Of a stretch of DNA of 64,000 nucleotides, positions 34,481-45,700 are shown in pieces. The notes under the pieces are model-generated. The model did no database searches and was not told the origin of the DNA. It worked only from the letters and a program-made list of their open reading frames with translations. The stretch's first letter is position 1. Every line of letters begins with the position of its first letter. The position numbers and the translations under genes were made by a program. Origin of the DNA: Megascapheus bottae (lineage: Eukaryota > Chordata > Mammalia > Rodentia > Geomyidae); assembly GCA_024803745.1 (NCBI GenBank), contig JANJXV010000013.1, forward strand, positions 28,416,501 through 28,480,500, given 5' to 3'.

Positions 34481-35021
34481 AATGGAATATATCTCGAACT
34501 ATACTATGCTTCATAAGATCCACTATAGCTATCACAACCCAGGTAACTCATTTCTCTTCTAGATTTCTAAGATCATGGTTTTTTTTTAACTCTTTTCCTG
34601 TCTTTACAAAATTACCTTAGTAGTTTGACAATTATAGTTTATCTTCTTTATGGATGCATAGCATATTTTTCAGTCACTGCTGTAGAGTTTACAGTAGACA
34701 CCTTCATGTGTCCTTATAGGACCCTATGTGCAGTGTAAAAACATGAATGGCACTGGGCCTTCTCTCTTAACTCTTGATATCTCAATGGTATCATCATTGG
34801 TTCCCATGGTATAATTATAAAATCAATATGTAACTCTATGGGCTTTGAGTAATTAGGTACTTTTAAAGAGAGTAAAATATAGAGCATCACCCATGTTCTT
34901 CATTTATTTGTATTGATCTAAATAGCTATTTCCCTTGACTGAAGAGATTTGTTGATTTTCTAGAGTATCGCTTTGCTGGTATGAAATGTTCTTATCTTCT
35001 AGTCATCTCAAAATGATTTTA
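34481..35021. other. AT-rich sequence, possibly more old L1
   Basis: GGATGCATAGCATATTTTTC near 34653 resembles antisense L1 ORF2, but the rest is too diverged to call. Confidence 0.35.
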
Positions 35022-35033
35022 TTCAATATTATT

Positions 35034-35269
35034 AATTAATTTATTATTTATTTTATTTTTTTCAGTCATAGGGCTTGAACTCTGGGCTTGGATACTGTCT
35101 CTAAGCTCATCAGCACAAGCTACCACTTACTCCTTGAGCCACTGTGACACTTCTGTTTTTCTGTTGGTTAATTGGAGATGAGTCTCACAGACTTTAGTGC
35201 CCAGGCTGGCTTTGAACTGTAATCTTCAGATCTCAGCCTCCCCAAATAGTTAGGATTACATGTGTGAGC
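35034..35269 (-). mobile_element. B1-like dimeric SINE (type B) with 12 bp TSD
   Basis: Right module (GGGCTTGAACTCTGGGCTTG, CCTTGAGCCACTGTGACACT), GGTTAATTGGAGATGAGTCT linker and the B1-like monomer. TTCAATATTATT at 35022-35033 and 35270-35281 is a perfect TSD. Confidence 0.93.
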
Positions 35270-35715
35270 TTCAATATTATTTTTTAAAGATAATATCAAG
35301 AAGTTTGGAATTCTGGGTGAACAGTTCTGTTCTTTTAGTTCACTAAAAATGTCATTCAAAATGTGTTCGAATTGTGACTCTATCATGTGTAATGAATTAA
35401 TCTTCTCTGGTGCTTTAGGATTTTAGTTTGTTTAAAGGATTTAAACAACTTGATTGGTTGTATTTTTCCTTAGGTAGAGTCAGTGTGGGAGACACTGGGC
35501 TGGTGGTATGATTATACTTCATATTATCATACTTGGAAAATATTACCTACACTTTATTTCAGTATCTGGCTTTGTTGTGTAGTTTAAGACCCCGGCATAA
35601 ATCTGGCTCCTCTTATTTTACTGTGACTAGAAGCTGGAATACTAAATGGATTTTTTGACATTATGTGACTATCCTGAATGAGTTAATCAACTCATTCATT
35701 AAAAAAAATTCCTAC

Positions 35716-36835
35716 ATTAACTCCAAATGGACCAAAGACGTGGAGGTAAAAGCAGATACATTGAAACATTTACAAGAAGAAATAGGAGATACACTAGGTC
35801 TCCTTAACAAATAGGTTGAAACTTCCTTAGTAAGGACCCAGAAACACAACAAATCAGAGAAAATCTGGATAAGTGGGACTGCATTAAACTGCAGAGCATC
35901 TGTATGGTAAAGGACATTGCTAGCAAACTAACTAGAAAGCCTACAGAGTGGTTTCACTAACCATACATCAGACAAAGGCCTCATATCTAAAATATATCAA
36001 CAGCTCAAAAAACTTGAATCACTCCAAAACTAATCTCCAAAGAAACAACCATCCCATTAAAAGATGGGCCAAAGACTTAAAGAGAGAGTCTTCTCTGAAG
36101 AAGAATTAAGGATGGCCTGCAGACACATGAAGAAATGCTCAACATCTCTGGCCATAAAAGAAATGCAAATCAAAACAATTCTAAGATTCCACCTCACTCC
36201 AGTTAGAATGGCCAGGATCAAGAAAACTAATAACAACAGATGCTGGTGGGGATGTGGCCAGGAGGGATCACTACTACACTGTTGGTGGGAGTGCAAACTC
36301 GTTCAAGCACTATGGAAAGCAGTATGGCAGTTCCTCAAAACACTAAACATAGAGCTCCCCTATGACCCAGCAATTCCACTACTTGGCATTTACCCAACCA
36401 TCCAGAAACAAGGGCATACTAAATCCACTAGCACAACAATGTTCATTGCAGCACTATTTACCATAGCAAAGATATGGTACCAACCTAGATGTCCCTCCGT
36501 TGATGAGTGGATCAACAAGATGTGGTATTTGTACACAATGGAATTCTATGCTTCTGTCAGAAAGAATGGCATCGCCCAGGAGCCAGGAGTTTGGCCTAGT
36601 GGTAGAGTGCTTGCCTAGCATGCACGGAGACCCGGGTTCGATTCCTTGGCACCACATACATAGAAAAATAAGCCAGAAGTAGTGCTGAAGCTCAAGTGTT
36701 ATAGCTCTAGCCTTGATAAAGTCCAAGGACAGTGCTCAGGCCCTGAGCTCAAGCCCAGGACTGGCAAAAAAAAAAAGAATGACATCGCCCCATTTGTAAG
36801 GAAATGGAAAGACAGAAAAAATCATATTAAGTGAA
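35716..36835 (+). pseudogene. L1 ORF2 C-terminal fragment interrupted by a SINE
   Basis: The longest open part (36064-36618) runs from [17 protein letters not shown] through [18 protein letters not shown] (C-X3-C-X7-H-X4-C kept) to [16 protein letters not shown], then reads out of frame into the SINE ([13 protein letters not shown]). The true ORF2 end resumes at about 36774 (CATCGCCCCATTTGTAAGG). Upstream, 35716-36063 has frame breaks. Not functional. Confidence 0.9.
36578..36773 (+). mobile_element. ID-like dimeric SINE (type A) with 17 bp TSD
   Basis: Full type-A layout: A box TGGCCTAGTGG, GCTTGCCTAGCATGCACGGA, B box GGTTCGATTCC, CACCACATACATAGAAAAAT linker, right module (GAAGTAGTGCTGAAGCTCAA ... 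CTGAGCTCAAGCCCAGGACT) and A-tail. Flanks AAAGAATGGCATCGCCC (36561-36577) and AAAGAATGACATCGCCC (36774-36790). It landed in the L1 ORF2 end, so it is younger than that L1. Confidence 0.96.
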
Positions 36836-37177
36836 GTAAGCCAGACTCAAAGGAACATAAGCTCATTGGTTTCCCTCATTTGTCATAATCAGTAGAAACC
36901 TTGGACTCTCCTAGCAAAGATTTACAATGGAACAAAATCTAGATACATAATGCCATATAGGATGATGCTAAATGAAAAGACCTCCAGGATATAGAAACAA
37001 AAGTCATATAGCAAGTTATTGCTGTCCTTAATGTACTATGTTATCTCTCATCTCTTTTGCTGTCCCTTGGTTATCTCATACTGTTACAGTATTTCACCTT
37101 GTTTTCTGATATATTGATATATGCATATTTGGTTATTTGAAATCAGATAGGGATGGGGGCGAGCGGGGACCAGACGA

Positions 37178-37198
37178 GGGGCAGGGGTGGGGGCAGGG
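37178..37198 (+). other. G-quadruplex-prone tract in L1 3' UTR
   Basis: G4-CA-G4-T-G5-CA-G3 on the L1 sense strand, with two more G-runs just upstream (37157-37168). Confidence 0.65.
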
Positions 37199-37308
37199 AA
37201 ATGGGAACCATGACATGAGAAAGGGTGTCAATGATTGTGAAGTAATGCACCTTCTATCTGGTGAGTATAATGTAACCCTTATATTAATTACAATAATAAT
37301 ATATGGGA

Positions 37309-37623
37309 AAAAGTCCTACCTACTCTTTTCCCAGGAAGGGTTCTAGGATCAAATATAAGTATCTTCTCAGGGATGAAGAGCTTCCTGTGAAGGAATTGTA
37401 AGCCTTACTGCTAAAAATCCAAAGTAGTCAAATTTGATTGAATTTTTTATATCTTAATTAGCACTTGTTCTACCTTAAGAGGTCTGAGGGTTTTATAATT
37501 CAGAGAAAAGATAAAACCTGATGAGATAGTCAATATTCTCCAGGGAAATGCAGAGAAATACGATGATAAAATAGGATTACAATACTTTCTTATATTTTTG
37601 TTTCCATTAAATTAAAAATAACT
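37309..37623. other. AT-rich sequence, nothing recognised
   Basis: No gene or repeat recognised. Confidence 0.5.
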
Positions 37624-37742
37624 TCTAGGAAGTAGGCTTGGCTCAAGGGTAGGGTGTAGCCTTGAGTTGATGAGCTCAAGGACAGTGCCTAGGCAGAATT
37701 CAAGTCCTAAGACCCACAAAAATAAATAAATAAATAAATAAA
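37624..37742 (+). mobile_element. B1-like dimeric SINE, right module only
   Basis: GAAGTAGGCTTGGCTCAAGG, GTAGCCTTGAGTTGATGAGC, CAGAATTCAAGTCCTAAGAC and an (AAAT)n tail (about 37719-37742). The left monomer is missing, so the copy is 5'-truncated. Confidence 0.85.
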
Positions 37743-37935
37743 ATCTCTATGGAATGGGTATGGTCAATTGTCATGCCCTAAATAAAAGAAAGTGGGAACG
37801 ACTATATGAAAATTCAGGGGGAAAAATGACATGGATTGAAAAATATCTCTGTCCTAGGAGCATGCCTCCCACATCTGTAAATCATTGAGAAGTTTCTAAG
37901 CAGTATCCATAGTTCAGTGATGCAGTACCTCAAAA

Positions 37936-38096
37936 TGTTTAAGAGCACAGACATTCATTATGCAATTTCAGATGAGTTTCTAAAATTGTTTAAGGCTCTA
38001 TTACCTCATCTGCAAGATGTGAATAAGAAAAATTCCTAAGATAGAAAGCTGCAGTCAGAAATAAATAAGATATGAGGTATAAAGCATTTGACATCA
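37936..38096 (-). mobile_element. MIR SINE
   Basis: On + the antisense MIR order is recognisable: GAGCACAGAC, GTTTCTAAAATTGTTTAAGG, CTATTACCTCATCTGCAAGA, GTGAATAAGAAAAATTCCTA, GATATGAGGTATAAAGCATT. An ancient mammalian tRNA-derived SINE. Confidence 0.8.
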
Positions 38097-39594
38097 AAAT
38101 TTCACTATTCAGCAAGGATTCATTAAGTATTAGCCCATTATATATGATATATTTTCTACAAAGAAAACAAAAGTCAGAAAAGAATGATATACCTGTGGTT
38201 CTAGACTAGACATGTGGAATAATATTGCTAGAGAGCTATATAGTAAAACGTAACTTAATAAGCAGGAGGGGAAATAAAAAGCTCCCCTCAGGAGTATAAA
38301 TAAAGCTTTTGTATTTCTTGGTCTTTCCATGTTGACTTAAGGTATTTGAAGAAGCATTTTACCACTCCTCATCTACATTCATTTTACTTAGTGTTGGAAT
38401 AGAAATGCTCTTTTGGTGGGATATGAGGTAAGATGAACAAATGATAGAATAGATGCTACCATCCTGAAAGAGTGCTTATGCATCATGGATGAAATGTCCA
38501 GTGATGCTATTACAAATGGTAACCTTATAATAACAAGCTGCAATGAGTAGCAATGTCTAGAACAGAAGAACAATTATCATCATATTTACAACAAATACAT
38601 AGGAAAGTGATGCAGAAGGCCCAGAAAGAAGTCAACAACCACCAGATACACAGAGAAGGAACCGAGGCTAGAATTTCAGAATTTTAGCCACATGTTGAAT
38701 TCTCTCTCTCAGCACCATGTCAGAATGCTTGCCATTACTTCTAAATGGCACTTGATGTGTCAGTCAGGGGAAAAAAAATAACCCTCTCTGTTTCTGTTTC
38801 ACCTGAGGAACAGACCCTAAAAATACATTGTGCAAAAACCACATATCTCCCTGAGGTCAATGATATTGACATTTTCTGATTCATCTGAAGATGCTTTGGC
38901 CACAAGTCACAGGAAATCTGACTTGATCTCATTCTCCACACTCCCTGATAATAATGGCCTTGGCAAGAACATCCATCATGTCACAGAAACAAAGTGAGGA
39001 CGCAGATCTTGATTCAGAGGTCCAAATGGGATGTGTGATGAAGAGTTCTGAATTTCAGCTTCTTTCTGTGTTTTTCACTAATAATGCAGCTAAGTTTCAA
39101 AGAAACTTGGAAAAAATGGTTTGTATGCATACTGGACCAAATCTTATCTAACATGGTAAATGGCCCATTGAATCAAAAATAAGTATTTATTTATAAATAA
39201 CTTTATAATTAAATAAATTCACACCAAAATATAACATCAATAAGAGCCCCAGACTGGACATCACATAGGCTAGGAGATGGAAAAGCAAAAGTAAAATGTC
39301 TTAATGAAATATTTTAAGACAAGGTGAGAATCTAGTTGAAAAGTATAACCTTAGCCATTGTTTTTTCTACTAAGTCACTTTAATTACTAGTGTTCTCATG
39401 TCTTAGCACATGGGCCATTACAAATGTGTCCCAAACCAGATTAGGAAATAAACACACAAACAGCATCTGAACATCTGAGCCTGCCCTCCTTTCCCTAATT
39501 TGTAATGAAGGTCTGTTTTATTTTCAGTTTTTTTTGTTGTTGTTGTTTATTAAAATGCAGTGATTTTTCTATTTGGAGCCAGTGTTTCTACATT
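38097..39594. other. Unrecognised sequence, nothing established
   Basis: About 1.5 kb without a recognised gene or repeat. Open frames at 38741-38941 (-) and 38954-39151 (+) are short and without domains. Confidence 0.5.
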
Positions 39595-39609
39595 TCCTAT
39601 AGTGTTTTT

Positions 39610-39827
39610 TTTTGTTTGTTTTGTTTTGTTTTTTTTTGCCAGTCCTGGGCTTAAGCTCAGGGCCTGAGCATTGTCCTTGGACTTTTCTCAAGGCTAGAGC
39701 TTTACCACTTGAGGCTCAGCACCACTTCCGGCTTTTTTTTTCTATGTATGTGGTACCGAGGAATCGAACCCGGGTCTTCATGCATGCTAGGCAAGCACTT
39801 TAACCACTAGGCCAAACTCCCAGCCCC
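39610..39827 (-). mobile_element. Young ID-like dimeric SINE (type A) with 15 bp TSD
   Basis: Best preserved type-A copy: on the minus strand GGGGCTGGGAGTTTGGCCTA, A box TGGCCTAGTGG, GTTAAAGTGCTTGCCTAGCA, B box GGTTCGATTCC, linker, right module and a tail with A and C interruptions. TCCTATAGTGTTTTT is duplicated perfectly at 39595-39609 and 39828-39842. Both pol III boxes match consensus. Confidence 0.97.
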
Positions 39828-39842
39828 TCCTATAGTGTTTTT

Positions 39843-41036
39843 ACAGCTGTCAAGTATAATGACTCCACATCTTCCACCATAGCACTTGGACATGTGATAC
39901 AACATACTTTCTTCAAGATAAGAATGATTAGGTCAACGGTGTCCATGTGTGGAGTGGCTAAGACCCTCCAGGAATCCTCTCCCACAGATGCATCATTTTG
40001 AGCAGCTATTCATGCATGAAACTATGTTCATTGAGCTACACCAGAGAGGGAAGAGACCAAAGAGACTAGCTTTAGAATAATTTTGAGGGGAAAAAAAGAT
40101 CTATTGGGAAAGAGAGGATGAAAGAAAGTATACATGTTGCTATCCTCCCTAACTTGGAACAAGGAAATTTGGGACGGGAACTTTCTCCTTGTGAGAGGGA
40201 GAGAAAATAAAGACCAAGCCTTTGACTTGGAAAATAGTACAAGTCCCAACAGGTTAGTGCCTATTACTAAGTAAAGCCTTATGATCCCTGCTCCGAACCA
40301 AGTCTGTGAGGCAAACTGCTGGATATGCACTAGCCAACTACACACAGAAAGACAAACACTTCATGAACATGGTGAAGTTTAAAAAGCATATCTCATAGAA
40401 GTTGAGAGTAGAACAGTCATTTCTTGAGGTTTAGAAAAGGATAGGAATAAGATATTAGAAAAGAATTACCAGTGGGTATGAGTTATAGACTTATAAGTGT
40501 TAAAATCTCTGTTGTTTTATTACACATTAAGTGACTACCGGTATTACATAGTATTGAGGAGTAAACTATCTGTGTATTTCAGGAAAAACATAGAGGAAAA
40601 GTCAAGTGTTTTGAAATAACAAAGAAGTGATTAGTATTTGAAATGATAAGAAGTTTTCACTGGTTTAAACATAACATGCACATATATATGTGTATGTATG
40701 CACATATCAAAGTAACACACCAGTCTTCACAAATGCCTATAATTGTGTATGTCAAATAATTATAAGAAGAAATAGATGGCCAACACATGTCCAAACTTTC
40801 CATAATATTTGATATCTGAGATCTGAAAAAGAAGCAAAAATAAGAGATCACAGCAATAATGACATAATAATTTTGAGACTGTAACCTACATACAAAAGAA
40901 ATAAGCTATGGAAGGTGGAGACTAAAGAACACCCAATACTACTTATATCACTTGAGTCACTGTTATTATTTAGAATAAAGCTGTACCACAACATCCAGAT
41001 ATATAAGGCAATGAATTCACTTTTGATTTTGTCTTC
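39843..41036. other. Unrecognised sequence, no gene established
   Basis: The minus frame at 40028-40345 (105 codons) shows no domain and has no supporting context. Nothing else recognised. Confidence 0.45.
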
Positions 41037-41080
41037 TGTCTGTCTGTCTCTCTGTTGGTCGGTCTGTCTGTCTGTCTGTC
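41037..41080 (+). repeat. (CTGT)n microsatellite
   Basis: CTGT/CTGTCT units with a GTTGGTCG interruption, directly at the tail side of the minus-strand SINE that follows, so probably derived from its tail. Confidence 0.92.
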
Positions 41081-41303
41081 ATGGGGCTTGAACATTGGAT
41101 CACAGCTCTCTCTGTCTCTGAACTCTTCAGCCCAAGGCTGTTGATCTACCACTTTGAGCCACAGCACCACTTCTAGTTTTCTGGTGATTAGTTGGAGACA
41201 CTTCTCAGAGATGTTCCTGCCCAGGCTGGTTTTGAACCATGATCCTCAGATCTCAGCTTCCTGAGTAGCTAGGATTAAAGACATGAGCTACCGCCACCCA
41301 GCT
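41081..41303 (-). mobile_element. B1-like dimeric SINE (type B)
   Basis: Right module (GGGGCTTGAACATTGGATCA ... GAGCCACAGCACCACTTCTA), linker GATTAGTTGGAGACACTTCT and B1-like monomer (CCTGAGTAGCTAGGATTAAA). Moderately diverged. Confidence 0.9.
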
Positions 41304-41310
41304 TTTACAG

Positions 41311-41311
<1 letters not shown>

Positions 41312-41366
<55 letters not shown>
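41312..41366 (+). repeat. (GT)n microsatellite
   Basis: About 27 perfect GT units between two minus-strand SINEs, at the tail side of the downstream one. Confidence 0.98.
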
Positions 41367-41367
<1 letters not shown>

Positions 41368-41368
<1 letters not shown>

Positions 41369-41589
41369 TGGTACAGAAGCTTGAACTCAGGTTTTGTGTT
41401 GTTGCTGGCCTTCCTTCTTATGGCTAGTGCTGTAGATCACAAGCTCACCTCTACTGCGTTTTGTTGGTTAACTACAAATGGAATCTCATAAAATTTTTCA
41501 CTACTTAGGCTGGCTCTGAATTATGATTCTTGGACATCCACCTCCTGAGGAGGTAGGATTGCAAATGTAAGCCACCAGTGTCTGGCTTA
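41368..41589 (-). mobile_element. B1-like dimeric SINE (type B), diverged
   Basis: GAAGCTTGAACTCAGGTTTT, GTTGGTTAACTACAAATGGA, TTAGGCTGGCTCTGAATTAT and GGATTGCAAATGTAAGCCAC follow the type-B order in antisense, with many changes. Confidence 0.83.
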
Positions 41590-42134
41590 ATATATTTACC
41601 TCTTATCTTCAGGAGTTCATATTGAATTTCTGTGGCTTATGGGGATTATTATAATAATCTCTAGGACCAGGTTTTACCAGTACAAAACGATCTAAGACAA
41701 CTGTTGACTACAAGACACAATATAGGCAAAACCATCAGAGAACATGAGATGGGGGCCAGTTACGATGAAGCAGGAATGTCCAGGTAGCACATGCCTGTTA
41801 CAGCGCCCCAACCCCCTCTTCCATTCCCCAGTGAGGAACAGTAGGCTAAGAGTGCAGTCCAAGATCCCTGCAGGGGCTGAGAAGCGATGGAGGGACACAT
41901 GTAGATAGAGAGACAGCAGAGCAACAATCTATGGGAACCGGTGACCAAGGACCAGAACCCATAACAGAACAAACTTTCCGGACGGATGACAATGAGGACA
42001 TTGCTGTCCATCTGCATTATGATCTTCAGAAGGCTTATGCCATCTAGAGGGAAAAGGCAGGGCCCTGAATTGGTTGATATTTACTTCCTGTCATCAATGG
42101 ACTGAGGCTTTGGAATACAATCATACTAAGAGAA
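41590..42134. other. Unexplained GC-richer patch, no gene established
   Basis: About 41740-42050 is GC-richer than its surroundings and matches no repeat I know. A plus frame ends at a TAG at 42045-42047 with NEDIAVHLHYDLQKAYAI before it, and minus frames at 41692-41898 and 41760-42017 overlap it. It could be a decayed exon, a processed pseudogene, an LTR or chance; I cannot decide. Confidence 0.35.
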
Positions 42135-42144
42135 AACAGTCACA

Positions 42145-42388
42145 GAGGGTGGGCACGGTGGCTCACACCTCTAATCCTAGCTACTCAGGAGGCTGAGATC
42201 TGAGGATCATGGACACAAAAGGACCTGAGACTCTACCTCCAATTAACATCTAGAAAACAGGAAGTGGGGCTTGGTTCAAGGGTAGGGCAGTGGCCTTGAG
42301 CTGACAAGCTTAGGGACAATGCCCAGGCTAAGTTCAAGCCCTATGACCCACAAAATTAATTAATTAATTGATTAATTAATTAATTAAT
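42145..42388 (+). mobile_element. B1-like dimeric SINE (type B) with TSD
   Basis: GGGCACGGTGGCTCACACCT, CTCAGGAGGCTGAGATCTGA, a short deletion before GGACCTGAGACTCTACCTCC, right module GGAAGTGGGGCTTGGTTCAA ... AGTTCAAGCCCTATGACCCA and an ATTA-repeat tail (42354-42388). AACAGTCACA flanks it at 42135-42144 and 42389-42398. Confidence 0.93.
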
Positions 42389-42452
42389 AACAGTCACACA
42401 AAGGTCAGCAGTAGGAGGATTTCAGCCTGAGACCAATTTGAAAACAATCCAA

Positions 42453-42545
42453 CCAAAGTGGAAAAACCTGGAGGCATGGCTCAAGTGATAGAGTGCTTGC
42501 ATAGGAAACGTGATGATCAGTCTTCAGTACTATAAAGGAGAAAAA
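42453..42545 (+). mobile_element. ID-like SINE monomer, old
   Basis: CTGGAGGCATGGCTCAAGTG, ATAGAGTGCTTGCATAGGAA, TCAGTCTTCAGTACTATAAA, then an A-rich tail. Fits a tRNA-Ala-derived rodent ID-type monomer; the B box is decayed. Confidence 0.72.
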
Positions 42546-42599
42546 AAAGCAAGTCCCAATTGTTCAGTTTGGTTTTGTGTGCTGTTGCTCTTATTTTTG

Positions 42600-42772
42600 T
42601 TCTTCCCTACTGTTTTGAGACAGGGCATCAATATTTAGCCTAAGCTAATCTTCAACTTGCTACTTGCTGTATAGCCAAGGCTGACCTTGAATTTATAACC
42701 TTCCCATTCTCCTGCTTCCACCACCTGCATTCTGGAATTGAAGATGTGTACTATGGCATCTGGAAGCGTGTT
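42600..42772 (-). mobile_element. Rodent B1 SINE, old
   Basis: Antisense B1 landmarks: GTTTTGAGACAGGGC, a repeated CTTGCTACTTGCTGTATAGCC region as in quasi-dimeric B1, AAGGCTGACCTTGAATTTAT, and a GATGTGTACTATGGCATCTG end. It lacks the CTCCAATTAAT linker and right module of type B, so it belongs to a different branch. Confidence 0.68.
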
Positions 42773-45700
42773 TAGTGTTGAATGGAAAGTCATTAAAGTG
42801 TTGTCTGTTTGAACAGTGTTCACCCTTGTTATTCCTGTGGTCAAGAGTATTCTGCCCTCACCTATTCATAAAACTTGGTGTTCTGTCATAGATATAAAAT
42901 GAAATACCATTCACTTTCTAAGAAAGACTTTCCCTAGGGAGTTATCTTCAGTAGAAAAGCAGCTGCATACCAATGTGTGGGTGTTCTTTATCACTTCCTG
43001 CCATGAAGAACTGTTGTTTTCTTTTCTCTGTTCTCTACTACAAGTGGGAAATTCCCATGTACCCCGAAAGGTTAGTTGTTTCACCTTCCTGAATACTTAT
43101 GCTCCTGATTAGCATATTTACCCATCATGCTCCTGCAAGGCTTCTACCACACACAGAGTAAAAGATGGAGTCTGGTCCTAGATGATCTCTGACAGCCTTT
43201 CTTGCTTTTCTGCTCACCTTGGCCTTCACTTTGGACCCAGGCCTCTCTGCATGTCTTTACATGGAAAGTGCTTTTTCCAGACAACCTCACCCTACACTTT
43301 TCACTTGACCTAGCTGTTCACTCTGCATACATGTGTAAAATACTAAAGAAAAACTATAATAAAATACTTTTTTATTAATCCAAACTCAGAGTATAAGCAT
43401 TTTCACAAGACAGATTAACTATTGGATCCTACTGATCTTCAAGCACGAAAGCTTATAAATGAAGAAGTAAAAGGTATCTTGCTGCTCCTAGAAGGAAAAG
43501 TAGATTTAATCCACCCTCTGCTGGTGAAAGATGTAACTGACTTCATTTTGGCTTTTACACTATTGTACTATTTTTCCCATTCTTAAACTCTGATATCAAT
43601 GTCTTTTGGAGGCTTATTGTGTGTTTATTTATATTTTTACCCAATAAATATTTTCAGTACCTTCTAAATATTCCAAGATGGCTATATGAAAATAAACAAG
43701 ATCTACTTTCTGTTATATATATATATATCTTTATAAAGGCAAATTCTTGAAAAGAATCAGTGGAGATGGATAGCCCATTGTTCCCAGAGAGCAGCTCTCT
43801 ATTAAACTATCCAAGACTTTTAGTCTCAAAATTCTGAGAATCAAAGAAGCATTCTGGAATGTTGTCATTGGAGAGCCAGCACAATTAAAAGAAATGTGTG
43901 CAATGCCTTGGTGAACATCAGTGCTAATACTGAACAGCATGTTCATTTTCCTACTGGGGTCTCAGGAATAGGAAGAGATTTTGGTGTGCTCCAGGCCTTC
44001 CTTATGTTAGTATTTAATGATACACAAACTGTTATGTAATTCATATCTTCTCTTCCAGAAAGAGGAAGAGCAAGGCAAGAGTTGGATTTGGTGCAGGTTT
44101 GCTTATGACATTGTAGCTAACTGATAACTCTTCCTATTAATTCTGGCTCTTGTCTCCCTTAACTCAACAACATTATTTCTTGGATGTGAAGAACTCAGAC
44201 TGGTAGAAGAAAGGATGAAGGTTGAATTGTAGGAAACATTGACACATGATCTTCATTCCTTTGGAAAATAATGTGTTACCTAACAATTGCACTCAGTTCA
44301 ATGGAGGACAGGTTGTAGTATGCATTCAGGAGCCCTGGTGGTTGCTAGATTCACTGGGTTATGGAGAGACAGACAGGAAACATTGAGTTCTATTGAGATA
44401 GAGGGTGTCATAACCTTAAAAACTCTATGCGATGAACATTATGAAAATTATGGCTATATTTCAATTTTATTATTTTTGGGTGATAGTTTGCTTTCACACA
44501 AAAAACAATCTATTATGTGAGTGAGGGCTTATGGCTGAATGAATCACACGTATCAACAAACTATTTTGCACTGTAGGGACTGTTAGTACCTCACAAGAAT
44601 CCATATTTCAATAATTGTCACTCCTTGAATACACACAATTTTTATTTGTCAAATAAGTAATAAAGAGAACACATTCTAAAGTGACTATCACAATACCACA
44701 AATATTCAAAATCTATTCTAACTCGATCAGACTTTTTATGCAAAAAGAATGTTAAATTATGTTTGTTGGCTTCACAACCATAATTATGTGAAATGATGTA
44801 CATTTTAATTATCCTGATTTCTTCATGTCACAGTATTGTGGACATATATATATATATGTCGATGTCATTAACACTTAAAATTTGTATTTTGTAAAATGCA
44901 ATCTTAATAAAACGGAGGGGGAAAGAAAAAAAAGAAAGAAAAACTTTGTAAGTTCTTTGGAACTCTATACAAATATCTGCCTCACTGAGTGAAATTACAA
45001 ATATTCTACGCAGTATTTTCAGTAGAACTTGTTTGAGGTCTGAGTCTTCCCACATTAACAAATGCTTTCACAAGTAAAAGTTGAACTTGGCTCAAAAATG
45101 AATAAACAAACATGTAAAAAAATTAAAAAGACACAAATGCTTGGGTAACTTTACCCAATCAGAAGATGGCTGACCTGGAGTCCATCTCAGAAAGAACCAT
45201 CAGGCATAGAGAAAAATGTCTACAGCCACAAAGAAGCCTTTCACATTACAATTTTTGTGCCTCCTCACTAATAAATATTCAAGTGCCATAGAATTTAATT
45301 GGAGACTTGTTTTCATATACTATCCCACTTACAGTGAAATTGAGAGCAAAGAAAGTTCCAATTGCTATTGCCTGCAATGTTGAAGGATTACCTCTATCAA
45401 CCTTATGACAGACCAGTTCATAATGGGCTTCCAACTGAAACCACTGTCTGTCTGTAATCTATTTTGAATGACACAAAGTATTTCCACAAATTACTTTAAG
45501 CCCACATGAAAGAATAAATGGTATTTAAACATCACCTACCTGACACAGCTGCGTGGGATCCATTGAATCTGGACTACAATGGAATAATACAACACAGATC
45601 TGATACATTGCATTTGTCATTCCCGACAATCTGTCACAAAAGTGTCATGTATGAAATGAATGGGCACGAAATAAGCACAAAATCAACCCACAGTTATAGA

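Larger units (their letters stand above)
35716..37308 (+). mobile_element. 5'-truncated L1, ORF2 C-terminus to 3' end, split by a SINE
   Basis: Starts in ORF2 at CATTAACTCCAAATGGACCA, runs through the cysteine motif region, is broken at 36578-36773 by a type-A SINE, then resumes to the end of ORF2, the G-rich 3' UTR tract (about 37149-37205) and AATTACAATAATAATATATG. No L1 TSD was identified. Confidence 0.92.

Noticed and set aside
36578..36650. tRNA-like sequence with A and B boxes considered as a tRNA gene
   Set aside because: Part of a SINE with a right module, A-tail and TSD; the cloverleaf is not maintained.
43150..43330. Possible old L2 LINE
   Set aside because: Only a vague similarity of one block; not enough to support a call.
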